Origin: Ascochyta rabiei
Taxonomy: Eukaryota > Ascomycota > Dothideomycetes > Pleosporales > Didymellaceae
DNA length: 64,000 nt
Direction: 5' to 3'
Assembly (NCBI RefSeq): GCF_004011695.2
Contig: NC_082407.1
Coordinates: 930,001 to 994,000, forward strand
Part shown: positions 62,195 through 64,000 of the stretch, one piece after another
Numbering within the stretch: position 1 is the stretch's first letter
Layout: each line of letters begins with the position of its first letter
The notes under the pieces: model-generated
Seen by the model: the letters and a program-made list of their open reading frames with translations, nothing else
Told to the model about the DNA's origin: nothing
The model's database searches: none
Translations under genes and position numbers: made by a program

Positions 62195-63888
62195 TCAGTC
62201 GCCTACAGGAAACATCGAGTGCACCCAGCTGTCCGGATCGTATGCTATCAGGCTCTCTATCTCGTCTTCGGTCAATGCCTCTGGGAAGTCGTAGTCTTCA
62301 TCTAGCACCGTTGCAGTCATGTGTGGGTAGTGCCACACCACTGCGAACTTCAAACTTCTACCAACAGGCCTCTTGAAATAGTTCGAATCACCTCCTTCCA
62401 AGTTCCCTTGCCGGTGCAGGGTGCTCTTGGCCCTTTCCTCTCCGTTCCCGAGGACTTCGAAGGCGTCAAACTCTCCGCAACCTGTCGACCAGCAAGAGCA
62501 GGGTATGTTGTTGCGATCATTGCCATACTGGAGGATGCGGGGAATGGCCGCGTTAAGAAACCACCATGCTGGTGCGTCGGAGATCAGGCCTTGGTCCGTA
62601 CCGCGGTTCTGATAGTGGTCCATTTGAAACTCGATGAAGAAAGCTTTTGAAGAGCCAGCCCAACCGTCTACGAGATTGTTAACGTGTCTCAGCTTGCGAG
62701 AAAACTTGCGAGGCTGGCACGCACAATGTGATGTAGCATTCGGTCTCCAGTACGGACAATCGACATCGCACTCCTTGTCAGAGAAGACTGCGATCTCGTA
62801 CTCGGACGTATCAAGCGTGCCAGCGAAAGCTTCGCTCTCGGATGCGACCCTGTTGCTAGCGGGAGTAACAAAGCTCAGTGAGTTGCCAAATGCACTATTG
62901 CCGGTCAGTGTGTAATCAAGGCATCGAGGAACGTGCCTACTAGTCAAAGGTACCAGACTTCTGTGGATCTCCCAGGTTCGCAAGGAACGAGAGCCCCGTT
63001 GCTTGAGCTGGCGCTGCCGACGAGTAGTATGCAATACGATCCCAAGCTGCAGCTCTTTTGTGAACTTCGGCTTTGTCTATGATTGGGGTTGAAGGGTGCC
63101 CTGGCCCGGACCCCAACGTAGCCATGGGATGACGCTCGAGGTCTTTGGTGATTGTCGTACGACTGCGACACTCACAATCGAAACTTGACGTTGTGGGATC
63201 CAAAGCTTCGGTAGTCGAAGGCCGCATGTCCGGCGTAGGAAGACACGGCAACGGGGTCCCAACATAAGTGGTGTATGATGTGGCTGCTGGGGTACTGCTT
63301 GGTGTGTTTGCTTCGCAGTTTGTTACAAATACCGTTGAAGTAACAGTGGACAAAGAGCTGCAGTTGATGGTGGTTGACCATGTCAGCTTGTCAAGTGGTA
63401 ATGTTTGGTGTTTACCCTCAAAGCGGTGGCTCTCCGCCGTCTCATGATGCCGTTGCTTCAGTGCTCGCCGATGGTTGTAGAATGGTACAGTGCTTCGCTT
63501 TCGCATCTTGAAGGCTTCGCTAGGTACCTGGTACACGGCAAGCTGAGAGACGTTCATGGGACCGCGCAGGTGTATCGACACCTATAGCCCGTTAATGCCG
63601 TGCATCGATCTGTTTGACAGATACAGCCACCTCTCCGAACAACGGCGTTAGTGGCCCAGTGGCTGGATATCGTATTGTCTCATGGCCGCATATTCCAGTA
63701 CTAGGGTCCACGTAGGTAGTGCGGTTATATGCGCCTGGCTGACTGATATTGTTGTATGTGATGGCCAGGACTTCAGAACAGTACCAATTCCCATCTGACG
63801 AACGCTCAGCCGTGCCGCTACAGAGCTGACCGGCGGTCTTGCCGTGCGCAAGAGATAAAAGGGTTATGAAATACACAAGAGGTTTCAT
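62195..63888 (-). CDS. TOS1-like cell-wall protein (DUF2403 + DUF2401, putative glycosyl hydrolase)
   Basis: Exons 63888-63631, 63581-62941, 62894-62725 and 62667-62195, with introns of 49, 46 and 57 bp, give 513 residues. A signal peptide (MKPLVYFITLLSLAHG) precedes the N-terminal TOS1 domain: LCSGTAERSSDGNWYCSEV, YNNISQPGAYN, then FGEVSIHLRGPMNVSQLAVY across intron 1. A Ser/Thr/Pro-rich linker follows. The C-terminal domain has LGDPQKSGTFDYAFGNSLSF, SHYGWAGSSKAFFIEFQMDH, APAWWFLNAAIPRILQYG, CSCWSTGCGEFDAFEVL and VVWHYPHMTATVLDEDYDF. Yeast Tos1 is a covalently linked wall protein of glucan metabolism. There is no clear GPI signal at the end. Introns were chosen because each restores family sequence. 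Confidence 0.88.
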
Positions 63889-64000
63889 AGTCGAAGTGAG
63901 CTATATGTGTTCGTAAAGCGATGTGATACAGAAACTAGTGTGCAGGTGCGAGAACAAAACGAGGCTGGGCAAAAGCTTTTGGCCGTAGGAAAACGCGAAC
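63889..64000. promoter_or_regulatory. Upstream region of the TOS1-like gene (cut by window end)
   Basis: Only 112 bp remain. The region is mixed in composition, with no clear TATA box. Confidence 0.4.

Overview
The window comes from a filamentous ascomycete. Genes on the right have short 46-110 bp introns with CTGAC/CTAAC-type branch sites, fungal families (TOS1-like, GH128, Pex13, Vta1, Ssb-type Hsp70) and balanced base composition. The left 40.6 kb is AT-rich and shows repeat-induced point mutation (RIP): TAG/TAA stops stand where CAG, CAA or TGG are expected, His codons have become Tyr, and no frame stays open beyond about 90 codons. This two-speed layout suggests a Pezizomycotina species, perhaps Dothideomycetes/Pleosporales (inference).

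Left block, 1-40.6 kb. Positions 1-5.6 kb and 7.5-9.3 kb hold decayed coding sequence that I cannot name. A pogo/Fot1-like DNA transposon with about 68-bp inverted repeats and TA duplications lies at 5678-7541. The rest is a nest of insertions whose joints can be read to the base. A decayed DUF3435 tyrosine recombinase gene (the family that includes Starship 'captains') runs leftward from 40290. It is cut by LTR retrotransposon A (11013-39325, duplication AGTTG) and resumes at 11012-9310, where a C-terminal C2H2 finger is visible. Element A is cut by element B (16810-38179, duplication GTTAA), which is two units sharing a middle LTR (LTR-body-LTR-body-LTR). The left B unit is cut by element C (17894-25189, duplication GCTAA). 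All three are Ty3/gypsy elements, two with a readable chromodomain, and each has sequence downstream of or antisense to pol that looks like an extra reading frame.

Right block, 40.6-64 kb. Order: a frameshifted membrane aspartic-peptidase-like gene (-), about 3.2 kb with no recognised gene, a secreted GH128 glucanase (-), VTA1 (-), divergent from an ER disulfide isomerase with an HNEL tail (+), VPS33 (+), convergent with the ribosome-associated Hsp70 SSB (-), a UBE2W-like E2 (-), PEX13 (-) and a TOS1-like cell-wall protein (-). These are housekeeping genes for endosome/vacuole traffic (Vta1, Vps33), protein folding (PDI, Ssb), ubiquitin transfer, peroxisome import and the cell wall; they are not one pathway. 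Exon joining was done by eye, and every model except the peptidase gives an in-frame total. It shows an 8-nt exon in SSB, a 12-nt exon in the E2 gene, a GC-AG intron in the PDI gene, and a 1180-bp SSB intron carrying remains of another gene.

Most interesting reading: the AT-rich block may be the RIP-killed edge of a Starship-like giant element. A captain-like gene starts about 300 bp inside the composition boundary and points inward, and nested retrotransposons later split it.
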